DNA of 64,000 nt from Polyangium jinanense (GCF_028435365.1 NZ_JAGTJJ010000041.1:36321-100320); one strand, 5' to 3'; positions 29,595 through 41,869 are shown, counted from the stretch's first letter. Numbers and translations are program-made. The notes: a model not told the origin generated them from the sequence alone.

Positions 29595-31421
29595 ATGGCG
29601 CCCTTCACGAGGAGGGAACGGCCCGATCTACCGCCCTCGCCTCCGAGGGTCTACGTTGCGCCCGCTGCTCTCCAGCATCCAAAGGCTCCCTTGCTCCGCT
29701 CCGTCCTCACGAATCTCCTCCTCCTCCTCGTGATGCCCCTCCGGTGGCTGCGCCGCTCGTTCGCCATCCCGAAGGGCGGCTACGTCGTGCTCGACCTCGA
29801 CGGCCCCGTCGTCGACAACCTGCCTTCGAGGCCCCGCGGGCTCGTCCGAATCCTGCGCCGCGTGCGCCCGCCGCTCTCGGTGACGCGGGTGCGGGAGCTC
29901 TGCGAGCTCATCGCCGGCGACGACCGGGCGGCGGGCCTCTTCGTTCGGCTCGACGGATTCGCGGCCGGTCCGAGCGTGCTCGCCTCGCTGCGCAAGGTGT
30001 TCGCGAGCCTGAGGGACGCGGGCAAGGAGGTCGTCTTCTACCTGCCCATGGGCGGGGACAACGACACGATGTACCTCGCGTCGGCGGGGCGCCGCGTCGT
30101 GGTCGGGCCGGAGACGCTCGTCGCGCCGATCGGCTACGCGGCGACGGGACAGTATCTGCGCCGGGCGCTCGCCGAGATCGGGGTCGAGCCCGAAGTTTTT
30201 GCGCGCGGCACGTACAAGTCCGCCGCCGAGCCGCTCGTGCGCGACGCGATGAGCGAGGCGCAACGCGAGCAGCTCGGCGAGGTGCTCGGCGCGCGGCACG
30301 ACGCGCTCGTCCGGGCGCTCGCGGAGCGGTGCGGCGGAGACCTGGGCGTCGCGTCACGCTGGATCGACGAGGCGCCGTACCGAGCGAGCCGCGCCGCCGA
30401 GCTCGGGCTCGTCGACGCCGTCGCCTACGAGGACGAGGTCACGACGCTGCTCGGCAAGGAGCCGGCCCCGACGGCGCGCTGGGTGCCGGCGGGCCACTAC
30501 TTCGCGGCGCGTCGAAATCGTGGCTTCCGGCCACTCCTCCCGCGGCCGGTCGTGGGCCTGGTCGAGGTGCACGGGCCCATCGTCTCGCGCAGCCGCTTCT
30601 CGCTCGGCAAGCTCGCCGTCGAGGAGCGCGTCGTCCGGGCGCTCCGCGCGGCGCGTAGCAGCCGACGCATCGCGGCCGTCGTGCTGCACATCGACTCGCC
30701 TGGCGGCAGCGCCGTCGCCTCGGACCGCATCCACCATGAGGTCGAGCTCCTCGCGAAGGAGAAGCCGGTCGTCGCGTACCTCTCGAACGTCGCGGCGAGC
30801 GGCGGCTACTACGTGGCGGCGGCGGCGCGCGTCATCATCGCCGAGCCCCAGGTCATCACCGGCTCCATCGGCGTCGTGTCGGCGCACTTCGTCTTGCGTG
30901 GGCTCCTCGAGAAGCTCGGCGTCTCGACGGACGTGGTCAAGCGGGGGGCGCGCGCCGATCTGTTCTCACCCGTCCGGCCGCTCGAGGCGTCCGAGCGCGC
31001 GGTGCTCGAGTCCGAGGCCGACGCCTTCTACCGGACCTTCGTGGGCGTGGTCGCGCGCGGGCGGGGCCGACCCTTCGAGGACATCGACAAGCTCGCGCAG
31101 GGCCGCATCTACAGCGGGACCGAGGCGCAGGCGCGGGGGCTCGTCGACGAGCTCGGCGGCCTTGCGGACGCGGTCGCTCGGGCGTCGACGCTTGCGGGGC
31201 TTGGGCCGCTTGAGCCTCGGCTCGTTGCGCCGCCGCGGGGGGAGGGGCCGCCGCCGGCTGCGGCGCGCGTGGCCCGGGCGGCGCTCTCGGCGCTCGGGGC
31301 GCTTGGCCTCTCGCCGTGGGCCGAGCGCGTCTTGCTCGGGCTGAACCTCGGGCCGAGCGAGCGCGTGCTCGTCTACGAGCCGTGGGGTTCGGGTGGACGA
31401 ACCTGGCTGGACCTCAGGTAA
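29595..31421 (+). CDS. sppA: Signal peptide peptidase SppA, 67K type
   Basis: A 608-residue S49 peptidase that degrades cleaved signal peptides in the membrane. It has the tandem arrangement of the long SppA type. Lys208 is in GTYKSAAEP of the N-terminal domain and nucleophile Ser402 in AASGGYY of the C-terminal domain, close to the E. coli pair (Lys209, Ser409). HIDSPGGSA and ITGSIGV are also present. The N-terminal membrane segment is about 35-50 (SVLTNLLLLLVMPL). The ATG at 29595 lacks a strong ribosome site, and a later start near residue 36 is possible. Confidence 0.9.
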   Translation: MAPFTRRERPDLPPSPPRVYVAPAALQHPKAPLLRSVLTNLLLLLVMPLRWLRRSFAIPKGGYVVLDLDGPVVDNLPSRPRGLVRILRRVRPPLSVTRVRELCELIAGDDRAAGLFVRLDGFAAGPSVLASLRKVFASLRDAGKEVVFYLPMGGDNDTMYLASAGRRVVVGPETLVAPIGYAATGQYLRRALAEIGVEPEVFARGTYKSAAEPLVRDAMSEAQREQLGEVLGARHDALVRALAERCGGDLGVASRWIDEAPYRASRAAELGLVDAVAYEDEVTTLLGKEPAPTARWVPAGHYFAARRNRGFRPLLPRPVVGLVEVHGPIVSRSRFSLGKLAVEERVVRALRAARSSRRIAAVVLHIDSPGGSAVASDRIHHEVELLAKEKPVVAYLSNVAASGGYYVAAAARVIIAEPQVITGSIGVVSAHFVLRGLLEKLGVSTDVVKRGARADLFSPVRPLEASERAVLESEADAFYRTFVGVVARGRGRPFEDIDKLAQGRIYSGTEAQARGLVDELGGLADAVARASTLAGLGPLEPRLVAPPRGEGPPPAAARVARAALSALGALGLSPWAERVLLGLNLGPSERVLVYEPWGSGGRTWLDLR

Positions 31422-32010
31422 CGTTTTCCCAACAGATCCCGCAGGATCCGCGCTCTCCGTCCTTTTTTGTGGCGCGTGGTGGGAACGACGCTACGCACCC
31501 GCGCGACGGCGGCGACGCCTGATCCGTCACGCCTCGTGTTGTCAATGCGTTGTTTCCTTACATTTGGCGAGTCCACACAATTCGACCGAATTGAAAATGG
31601 TGTGGGATGATAAACGGAATTTTCCTGCCAAGCGAGGTTACCGGAGTTTGCCCGAGGCGCTCCATATCTCGGTCTTTGTTCAGAAAAACCAGGGTAGGGC
31701 GGGACAAATCCACAGGGGTGCAGTGGTTCATGTGGTTTGGTGTGCTGAACCCTCATCTTGCTCTTGAGGGCTTGCCTGTACGCTAGGGGTTGGGGTACGA
31801 CGGCGACCTGGACACTGCCGGTGGGGTTCGCCCGTCGGCGGTGGGTCGCCCGCCGGGGTGAGTCGAGCCCGGCGCGGCAAACGAATTCGAATAACTCCTG
31901 AACAAAAGCAGAGGCAGTGCCGCGGGCCTGCCAATGCAGCGTCGCCACTGTACGATTCTCGGAGCGGTTCGTACGGACAGGCGACGTTTTCCATCTTGGG
32001 AGACATGTAG
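31422..32010 (+). promoter_or_regulatory. Long lower-GC leader/promoter region of nrdJ
   Basis: Almost 590 nt with no supported gene; its GC content is visibly lower than the flanks (about 31540-31760). Features: a perfect inverted repeat CAATTCG-AC-CGAATTG (31578-31593) nested inside CCACAC (31573) and GTGTGG (31600); a hairpin with arms CCCTCA and TGAGGG (31750-31770); and two mutually exclusive GC stems at about 31818-31838 (CCGGTGGG/CCCGTCGG) and 31836-31855 (CGGCGG/CCGCCG). These look like an operator plus structured 5' leader of the reductase gene. The regulator is not identified. Confidence 0.5.
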
Positions 32011-35355
<3,345 letters not shown>

Positions 35356-35363
35356 ATTCCCGA

Positions 35364-35464
35364 TGCATCGACCGCATCGCGGTCGATGCACCCTCGGTCC
35401 AGGCCGTGCCTGGTCCGGGTCCAGGGGTGGACAACCCCTGGTCGGGCCCGGGGTGAAACCCCGG
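35364..35464 (+). repeat. REP-like three-hairpin element, copy C
   Basis: A 12-bp palindrome (arms TGCATCGACCGC and GCGGTCGATGCA, loop ATC, 35364-35390) is followed by CCAGGCCGTGCCTGG, GGGTCCAGGGGTGGACAACC and a CCGGGGTGAAACCCCGG hairpin. Its outer arm sequence is unrelated to copies A and B, but arm length, the GC-ATC-GC centre and the downstream hairpins are shared. Located immediately 3' of nrdJ, it could act as its terminator. Confidence 0.75.
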
Positions 35465-35521
35465 CTCCCCGCCACCGCCTCGGAAGTAGCCGCCGCCCTG
35501 AAACACAGGTAAACGGCATTC

Positions 35522-35986
35522 ATGCTCACTTCTGCTCGCGCGTGTTCCGCCCTGCTCACGTTTGCCCTCGGCGCGCTGCTCTTCACCGGCTGCAAGAAGG
35601 AAGAAGAGGCACCCCAGGCCGTTCCGATTCCCTCGGCGGCTCCTGCGCCGGTCAAGGCCACGGAAGATGCGCCGCAGGCGGCGCAAGGGTCGGCGGCCGG
35701 CAGCGCTGCGCCCACCGAGGCTGCGCCTACGCCGTCGGCTGCGCCTACGCCCACGGAACAGCCGAAGGCCGTGGCTGCGCCTTCGATTGATGGGTGCTGC
35801 TCGGCGCTTCAGGCCCTGGCGAAGGACCCGAAGGCGAACGCGACCGTCAAATCGAAGGCTGCCTCCGCGGCTGCGATGTGCGCCAGCACGTCGAAGCTCG
35901 TCAAGGAGGGCAAGGCTCCGCGCTCGACTGCGCTCACGCAGATTCGCGCCACCATGGCCGGGAGCGCGCCTTCTGCCTGCAATTAG
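35522..35986 (+). CDS. Small Ala/Pro-rich lipoprotein
   Basis: A 154-residue protein with signal peptide and lipobox LLFTGC, then KKEEEA and about 60 residues of Ala/Pro/Thr-rich linker. A C-terminal helical domain follows (about 88-154, DGCCSALQALAKDP...AMCASTSKLV) with four cysteines. Such Cys-containing helical tails recur in myxobacterial lipoproteins. It is presumably anchored in the outer membrane with the linker spanning peptidoglycan. Function unknown. No ribosome site is obvious (GGTAAACGGCATTC upstream). Confidence 0.78.
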   Translation: MLTSARACSALLTFALGALLFTGCKKEEEAPQAVPIPSAAPAPVKATEDAPQAAQGSAAGSAAPTEAAPTPSAAPTPTEQPKAVAAPSIDGCCSALQALAKDPKANATVKSKAASAAAMCASTSKLVKEGKAPRSTALTQIRATMAGSAPSACN

Positions 35987-36001
35987 TTCGGGGTCGAACG
36001 A

Positions 36002-36961
36002 TCAGCCGAAGTGGTCGTAGCCGCGCTCTTCCACGGGGACGCGCGTGCCGCCTTCCTGTTCGAGTGCGACGCCGCTCGAGCGGCCCTCGGCCGGGAACAC
36101 CTTCCCGATTCGCGTGAAACCTGGAGGCAACGCGTCCTCCGGCACGGTCACCACGACGGCGTAGTCCTCGCCGCCGTGGAGTGCGAGTGCGAGCGGATCT
36201 GCCCCGAGGAGCGCTGCCGCTCGCGTGAGCTCGGCCGTCACGAGTGCTGCCGGGTCGAGCACCACGAGCACGCGGCTCGCCCGCGCCACGTGCCCCACGT
36301 CCCGGGCGAGCCCGTCCGACACGTCGATCGCCGCGCTGGCCACGTCCCGCGCCGCGAGCCCTGCCGCGATGCGCGCCACGGGCCTCCGGTAGGCGCGCAC
36401 GGCCGGCGCTGCGTCGGCTTCCTCCGCGCGCCCTCGCTCGATCAGCACGAGCCCTGCTGCCGAGAGCCCGAGGGGCCCGGCGATCGCCACGACCTCCCCG
36501 GGCTTTGCGCCTGACCGACCGAGCGGGCGCGGCGTCTCGCCGAGCGCGGTCGTCGTGATCGAGATTTCCCGCCCGCGCGCGAGGTTCCCGCCGATGATTT
36601 GAGTACCAACTTCCTTTGCCGCCTCGTGTTGTCCTTCCGCGATGGCGCGCAGGTCTTCGTCGGTCACGTCCTCCGGCAGCACGAGGCCTGCGAGGATGCC
36701 GAGCGGCGTCGCGCCCATCGCTGCGAGGTCGCTCGTCGCGGCCATCGTCGCGCGGTAGCCGAGATCCGCCATCGAGACGAGGTCGCGCCGGAAGTGGATG
36801 CCTTCGACCTGCGCGTCGATGGTCCAGACGAGGGGCTCCTTGCCCGGCCCGATCACGGCTGCGTCGTCGCCGATGCCCACGATCGTCCGGCCCGAGCCAT
36901 CCGCGCCGAACACGCGCGCGAGCATGTCGATCCGCGCGCGCTCCGAGCTCCGAGCTGTCAT
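36002..36961 (-). CDS. thiL: Thiamine-monophosphate kinase
   Basis: A 319-residue kinase that phosphorylates thiamine monophosphate to the diphosphate cofactor. Family motifs are GIGDDAAVI near residue 29, the metal-binding AATSDLAAMGATP, IIGGNLARG and IDVSDGLARDV. LHGGEDYAVVVTV near residue 263 completes the ATP/substrate site. It is the last gene of a minus-strand run and begins 9 nt after the stop of the PocR histidine kinase. Confidence 0.93.
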   Translation of the reverse strand: MTARSSERARIDMLARVFGADGSGRTIVGIGDDAAVIGPGKEPLVWTIDAQVEGIHFRRDLVSMADLGYRATMAATSDLAAMGATPLGILAGLVLPEDVTDEDLRAIAEGQHEAAKEVGTQIIGGNLARGREISITTTALGETPRPLGRSGAKPGEVVAIAGPLGLSAAGLVLIERGRAEEADAAPAVRAYRRPVARIAAGLAARDVASAAIDVSDGLARDVGHVARASRVLVVLDPAALVTAELTRAAALLGADPLALALHGGEDYAVVVTVPEDALPPGFTRIGKVFPAEGRSSGVALEQEGGTRVPVEERGYDHFG

Positions 36962-36970
36962 GCCCCGACT

Positions 36971-38419
36971 TTACGCGAACCGCACCGAGATCGCCGCCTT
37001 CGAAGGCGGCGCCGACGGACGCGACGCGGGCAAACGCACGACGAAGACGGCGCCTGTCGGCTCGTGGCCCTCGATGTGCACGGTGCCGTGGTGCGCTTCG
37101 ACGAGCCGCTTCACGATCGAGAGGCCGAGCCCCGTGCCGCCGTGCTCGCGCGTCGACGACTGATCCACCTGGTAAAACGGATCAAAGACCTTGTCGCGCT
37201 CGGCCTCCGGGATGCCGATGCCCGTGTCGGCCACGCGCACCTCGACCATCTGCCGAAGCGGCGCGAGCAGCACCATGCCGGGCTCGTCGCTAACGTCCGC
37301 CTCGGTCGCCATCTGCCGCGCGACCATCTGCACCGTGCCGCCCGGCGGTGTGAACTTGATGGCGTTCTCGCCGAGGTTCACGAACACCTGCCTGAGGCGC
37401 TCCGGATCACCGAGCACGAGCGGCAGATCTCCCGGCGCGTCCACGGTGAGCGTGACGCCCTTTTTCGTGGCCACGGGCGCGACTGTCGAGGCTGCTTCTG
37501 CGAGCACCACGCCGATCGCCACGTCGCTCCGGCGCATCATCACGGTGCCGCTCTCGAGCTTCGACAGGTCGAGCAGGCTCATGATGAGCTTCAGGAGCTG
37601 ATCACTCTTCGCCTGGATGATCTGCACGAAGTCGAGCTGCGGCCCCGTCAGCTCGCCGGCGATGCCGCCCACGAGCATCTCGCTGTAGCCGAGGATCGAG
37701 GTGAGCGGCGTCCGGAGCTCGTGCGAGATCGTCGCGAGGAAGTTCGACTTCAGCTTGTCGAGCTCCTGCTGCCGCTCGTAAGCCTGCTCGAGCGCCGCGT
37801 TCTTTTCGGAGAGCTCGCGGTAGCTCTCGCGGATCGACGCGATGTGCATCTTCGACGTGAGCAGGGCCTTGTGCCCGCTCCAGAGGATCACGTCGAGCAC
37901 GGCGACGAGATGCTTCGAGACGATCTCGGCCGTCGCCTCGGTCGCGCGCGCCATGTGCGGCAAAAGCTCCGCCGCGCGCGCCGGATCGATGCCTTCGATC
38001 GCGAGCAGCGTGTCGGGCACGCTCTCGACCGAAGGCGGGAGGTAGGGGCCGAGGATCGCGCGGCCGATGGTGCCGCCCTCGTATTCGATCGGGACGACGC
38101 GGTAACGCGCGCCGGTGAAGCAGCCGTGCGTGGCGCCTTCGCTCGACGTGACGCGGAGGCGTTTGACCTCGGAGACGATGGCGCCGCAGGCGCGGCGGCC
38201 CGCGGGCTCCTCGTTGATCATCGCGCAGAGCGGGGCCTCGCGTGACGAGCTCGCCAGGCTCACGCCCGAGTTCGAGACGATACGCACGGGCATGCCGAAG
38301 ACCTGCTCGATCGAGCCGACCATGCCGCGCATCGCCTCGCGGTCGACGAGGTCCTCGAGCCTGAGAGGTCCGAGTCCGAGGCCGAGCGCGTCGACGTCGG
38401 TCGAGCGCTCGTCGCTCAA
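36971..38419 (-). CDS. Sensor histidine kinase with PocR sensory domain
   Basis: A 482-residue kinase from TTG 38419, chosen because GGAGG lies 6 nt upstream and TTGA overlaps the stop of the MglA-like gene; the longer frame to 38587 is a shadow of that gene. Residues about 18-150 are a PocR-type sensor (RLEDLVDREAMRGMVGSIEQ, PLCAMINEE, CGAIVSEV, GCFTGARYRVVPI). A coiled coil (ALEQAYERQQELDKLKSNF) leads to HisKA (ATISHELRTPLTSILGY) and HATPase (FVNLGENAIKFTPPGG, ADTGIGIPE, GGTGLGLSIVKRLVE). It has no membrane segment, so it senses a cytoplasmic ligand. There is no response regulator next to it. Confidence 0.9.
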   Translation of the reverse strand: MSDERSTDVDALGLGLGPLRLEDLVDREAMRGMVGSIEQVFGMPVRIVSNSGVSLASSSREAPLCAMINEEPAGRRACGAIVSEVKRLRVTSSEGATHGCFTGARYRVVPIEYEGGTIGRAILGPYLPPSVESVPDTLLAIEGIDPARAAELLPHMARATEATAEIVSKHLVAVLDVILWSGHKALLTSKMHIASIRESYRELSEKNAALEQAYERQQELDKLKSNFLATISHELRTPLTSILGYSEMLVGGIAGELTGPQLDFVQIIQAKSDQLLKLIMSLLDLSKLESGTVMMRRSDVAIGVVLAEAASTVAPVATKKGVTLTVDAPGDLPLVLGDPERLRQVFVNLGENAIKFTPPGGTVQMVARQMATEADVSDEPGMVLLAPLRQMVEVRVADTGIGIPEAERDKVFDPFYQVDQSSTREHGGTGLGLSIVKRLVEAHHGTVHIEGHEPTGAVFVVRLPASRPSAPPSKAAISVRFA

Positions 38420-39147
38420 GGAGCGCCTCCGGGCGCAGCGCCGGCCGCCCGGCCGCCCATCCGCGCGGCGATGAGCTCGCGGAACGGCGTGGTCACGCCG
38501 AGCTGCTGCGCCGCGGTCGAGACGAGGTCGTCGCCGTCGATCGAGAGCTTGCGCGCGAGCTGATGGCTCTGATCGAGCGACCGCCACGTGAGCCAGAGCA
38601 GGCAGACGAACGTCTCGACGACACCGATCCCGCGCGTCGCGACCGCGCGGAACACCGGCTCCTTGCCGCGCGCCGCGAGCCGCGCGAGCTCCTCGTCGCT
38701 GCGGATGTCCGGCAGATCCCGTTTGTTGAACTGGATCACGAGCGGCATCTTCGAGATCTCGATCCCGTTGTCGCGCAGGTTCTGGCGCAGATCGAGGAAC
38801 GCGTCGGCGTTGCGTTGTGTCTCGGAGACGCGCGAGTCGGCGATGAGCGCGACGCCGTCGGCGCCTTGCAAGACGAGCCTGCGCGTCGCGGCGTGGATCG
38901 GCTGGCCGGGGACGGTGAAGAGCTTGATGCGGAGCGAGACGTCGCCGTCTTTCGAGCGGAACGTGAGCGGCAGGAGATCGAAGAAGAGCGTGCGGTCGTC
39001 TTGCGTCTCGAGCGTCATGAGCCGCCCGCGCGCGTCGGCGCCGGCGCGGCCGTGCAGAGCGACCAGGTTCGTGGTCTTTCCGCTCAGCGCAGGACCGTAA
39101 TAGACGAGCTTGATCGAGATCTCGCGTGATGCGAAATCGAGCTGCAC
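38416..39147 (-). CDS. MglA-like small Ras-type GTPase
   Basis: A 243-residue GTPase from GTG 39147. G1 is GPALSGKTTN, the G3 region is TVPGQP (Asp of DxxG replaced, as in other MglA-like proteins), and G4 is NKRD. MglA is the polarity switch of gliding myxobacteria. This protein shares the N-terminal LVYYGPALSGKTTNL but carries a ~45-residue C-terminal extension (LARKLSIDGDDLV...) that ends Gly/Ala-rich, so it is a paralogue rather than MglA itself. No MglB-type activator is adjacent. Co-translated with the histidine kinase and 45 nt downstream of the dynamin-like gene. Confidence 0.88.
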   Translation of the reverse strand: MQLDFASREISIKLVYYGPALSGKTTNLVALHGRAGADARGRLMTLETQDDRTLFFDLLPLTFRSKDGDVSLRIKLFTVPGQPIHAATRRLVLQGADGVALIADSRVSETQRNADAFLDLRQNLRDNGIEISKMPLVIQFNKRDLPDIRSDEELARLAARGKEPVFRAVATRGIGVVETFVCLLWLTWRSLDQSHQLARKLSIDGDDLVSTAAQQLGVTTPFRELIAARMGGRAAGAAPGGAP

Positions 39148-39192
39148 GCTTGCACTATCGCATGGGCCGAGGGCGCACGTCCCCCGGGATCG

Positions 39193-40962
39193 TCACTTCG
39201 CGGCCGCGTCCGTGGTCCAGAGCGAGCGGCGCATGGATTCGAGACGCTCCACCACGCCCGTGAGCTCCTTCGCTTCCGCGTCGCAAGCCTGCGTCGCGGC
39301 CTCCACGCCCGGCGCCTTGCCCGCTCGCTCGGAGCGCGCGGCTTCCAGCACCTCGATGACCTCGCGGTGAAGTTCCTCGCCTGCGGTCACGACCCACTGG
39401 TCGAGCCGCTGCGCGAACTCCTGGATCATCTCGTCGAGCTTGGGCCCCACGCGCGCGCCGGCCTCACGCAGCGCGTTCGGCGCGAGCTCCTTGGCGCGCT
39501 TCTTCGTCTCGGCCTCGACCTTGTCCTTCACGTAGACGGCGAGGACCGGGGAGGCGAGCAGAAGCAGGCCGCCGAGCAGGACGTTCGTGAACATCACGCC
39601 GAGCCCGAGCGTGAAGAGCGCGAAGACGCCCACGTCGTAGCCGAGCGTGTCGACCTCCACGCTGGGCGAGCGGACGTCCGAACCGAGCGCTTGCCCGACG
39701 CGCTTGGCCACGTCGTGCGCGTCCTCGCGGACGAGCGCGATCGTCTTCTCGGCCAGCGCTTCGAGCGCGTTCGCGATCTCCTTCGTCTCGGCTTGCGCCC
39801 AGTCGGCGAACGTCTTCTCGAGGAAGGGGCCGAGCCACACCTTGATGTCGTCGGCCGAGTGGTTGTCGACGAGGTCCGGGATCTGCCGGGTCACGTCGTC
39901 GACGAAGTGAGCGAGATCTCGCTGCACCCAGGCGCGGATCGCGGCGACCTCCTCGCGAATGCCCGCGCGACGCTCCTCGATCGTGCGCGACTGGCCCGCG
40001 AGATCCTTCTCCAGGAGGTCGATGCGACGCGTGAGCTCCTCGCTCGACATCTGCGCGGCGCGCCTGCGCGCGTCGATGCCCTTCACGAGCATGCGCGCGG
40101 CTTCGAGGCCCTCGCCGAGCGCGTTGTCGAGCAGGATGCGGCCTCGCTCCTCGGCGAGGAACTTCGTCATGTGCGAAAGCAGCTCGGGCATGCCGCTCTC
40201 CTCGGGGTGACCTTCGGCCGCGCGCTTCGCGCTCACGGGGAAGACCACGGGCGTGCGGATGAGCTTCGCGAGCTCGGTGCGGATGTACGCGAGCGCCTCT
40301 TCCTCTTCGTCGTCGCTCCAGATGTCCTTCTTGGTGACGACGAAGATGATCTTGTCGCGCGACTGGCCGAGCAGCTTCTCGTTGAGGAAGACGCGCTCGC
40401 TCTCCTTGAGCGGCTGGCCCGCGTCGATGAGGAAGAGCACGGCGTCGGAGCGCGGGATGTAGCTGTAGGTGATGTCCGCGCGCTGGAGCGAGAGGTCGTT
40501 CACGCCTGGCGTGTCGACGAGCACGATGCGCTCGCGGAGCAGCTCCGCCGGGTAGAAGACCTCGAGGTGCTTCACCTCGCTCGTCGCGCTCTCGGAGCCT
40601 TTTTCCTGGCCGACGGCGAACTTGCGCACCTCCTCGAACGGCATCGTCGTGCGCTCGCCCGAGGCGCGCACGAGCTCCGCGCGGGGCTCGGGCGCGTATT
40701 CGAGGTGATGAATGACGGCCGTCGTCGGGGTCACGCCGACGGGCAGGACCTCGGCGCCGAGCAGCGCGTTCACGAACGTCGTCTTGCCGTGGTTGAACTC
40801 GCCGACGACGACGAGATGGAAGCGGTCGGCCGCGAGTTTGTCGACGACGTCGCTGCCGATGCGGCGCGTCAGCGATTTCGCGCCGACGCGGCCGGCGATC
40901 GAGAGCAGCTCGCGTAGCGCCGTGGTGACTTCGACCTGTCTCGTGCGGAATGTCTCGAGCAT
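39193..40962 (-). CDS. Dynamin-family (bacterial dynamin-like) GTPase
   Basis: A 589-residue large GTPase from ATG 40962. The GTPase domain shows G1 GEFNHGKTTFVNALLG, switch Thr in PTTAVIHH, G3 DTPGVND and G4 TKKD. A long helical stalk follows (about 290-450, with SEELTRRIDLLEKDLAGQ coiled coil). Two neighbouring hydrophobic stretches (about 480-515, FALFTLGLGVMFTNVLLGGLL) match the paddle or membrane-insertion region of bacterial dynamin-like proteins. Likely membrane remodelling or repair. It lies between the M48 peptidase (13 nt) and the MglA-like GTPase. Confidence 0.88.
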   Translation of the reverse strand: MLETFRTRQVEVTTALRELLSIAGRVGAKSLTRRIGSDVVDKLAADRFHLVVVGEFNHGKTTFVNALLGAEVLPVGVTPTTAVIHHLEYAPEPRAELVRASGERTTMPFEEVRKFAVGQEKGSESATSEVKHLEVFYPAELLRERIVLVDTPGVNDLSLQRADITYSYIPRSDAVLFLIDAGQPLKESERVFLNEKLLGQSRDKIIFVVTKKDIWSDDEEEEALAYIRTELAKLIRTPVVFPVSAKRAAEGHPEESGMPELLSHMTKFLAEERGRILLDNALGEGLEAARMLVKGIDARRRAAQMSSEELTRRIDLLEKDLAGQSRTIEERRAGIREEVAAIRAWVQRDLAHFVDDVTRQIPDLVDNHSADDIKVWLGPFLEKTFADWAQAETKEIANALEALAEKTIALVREDAHDVAKRVGQALGSDVRSPSVEVDTLGYDVGVFALFTLGLGVMFTNVLLGGLLLLASPVLAVYVKDKVEAETKKRAKELAPNALREAGARVGPKLDEMIQEFAQRLDQWVVTAGEELHREVIEVLEAARSERAGKAPGVEAATQACDAEAKELTGVVERLESMRRSLWTTDAAAK

Positions 40963-40975
40963 CGTGCGTGCGCTC

Positions 40976-41869
40976 CTAGCCGACCACCTTGATGATGTCG
41001 TGCACCTTCTCGTCGACCTCTTCCATCGAGAGGCCGGGGCCATCGTGGCCGATGTGCTTCTTGTAGAGCTCGCTCTCGGCGAACGTGCGCAGGGCCATCA
41101 CGCGCTTCGGCAGGTAGGGGTGGCTCGCGAGCAGCTCGCGGTAGCGGCCCACGCCTTCCCGGCCCTCCTCGTACTGCGCGAGGAACGCCTCCATGTTGAG
41201 CTCGGCGTAGAGCTTGGCCGATCCGAGCGCGAGCTTGGCGAACGTCCGCTGCGAGACGTCGAGGCTCTTGCAGCAGAGCAGGCCCGCGCGATCACACGTC
41301 ACCTCGGCGCGGCGCGACCAGCTCGAGAGCGCGATCATCGCCGGCTCGACCAGCGGGCCGAGCCACCGAGACGCCATGACCTTGAGGTAGTGCATCGCCG
41401 TCAGGTAGACGACGTGGCTGTTGTGGATGTGGCCGCACTCGTGGCCGATGACGTTGCGCAGCTCCTCGTCGGAGAAGTGATCGACGAGCGCGGAGTGGAC
41501 CATGATGAACGAATCGTCGTTCGTCCCGTACGTCGCCGCGTTCATCTGCGGGTTGTTGAGGATGTAGACGGTGGGCGTGGCGATGCCGAGCGTCTGCGCG
41601 CACTCAGCGGCGATGCCGTGCACGCGCGGGAACTGGTTCGTCCCGACCTTCACCGCGTGGCCGAGCAGGTCACTTTTGCCGACGGCCTTGAAGAACCGGA
41701 CGGAGGCGGCGACGGCCAGCTCGACCGGCTTCATCTTGTCGAACGCGGCGCGCGTCGTCCGATCGGAGACGTACGCATACGCGTGTCCACCCCCGTCCAC
41801 GCCGCCTGCGCGCTGTTCTTTGCGGTTCTCGATGAAGCCTTTGAAATCGAGCGTCCCGACTTGTGCCAT
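40976..41869 (-). CDS. M48-family zinc metallopeptidase
   Basis: A 297-residue peptidase from ATG 41869. The zinc motif HECGH (in RNVIGHECGHIHNSH) and a downstream glutamate region (EVTCDRAGLL) match M48 enzymes. There is no signal peptide; at most one weakly hydrophobic stretch (WLGPLVEPAMIALSSW), so it may be cytoplasmic or peripheral. M48 enzymes such as HtpX and LoiP degrade damaged proteins. Its place before a dynamin-like and a Ras-like GTPase suggests a shared envelope-maintenance role, which is inference. Confidence 0.87.
   Translation of the reverse strand: MAQVGTLDFKGFIENRKEQRAGGVDGGGHAYAYVSDRTTRAAFDKMKPVELAVAASVRFFKAVGKSDLLGHAVKVGTNQFPRVHGIAAECAQTLGIATPTVYILNNPQMNAATYGTNDDSFIMVHSALVDHFSDEELRNVIGHECGHIHNSHVVYLTAMHYLKVMASRWLGPLVEPAMIALSSWSRRAEVTCDRAGLLCCKSLDVSQRTFAKLALGSAKLYAELNMEAFLAQYEEGREGVGRYRELLASHPYLPKRVMALRTFAESELYKKHIGHDGPGLSMEEVDEKVHDIIKVVG

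Noticed and set aside
31373..31948. 191-residue minus-strand frame in the nrdJ leader
   Set aside because: Composition is not coding-like, no ribosome site, overlaps the sppA end; the region is better explained as leader DNA.
31760..32010. Cobalamin riboswitch before nrdJ
   Set aside because: A GCCACTG string is present, but the other conserved blocks (GGGAA, CCCGC-ACTGT and the B12 box in the right order) are not seen.
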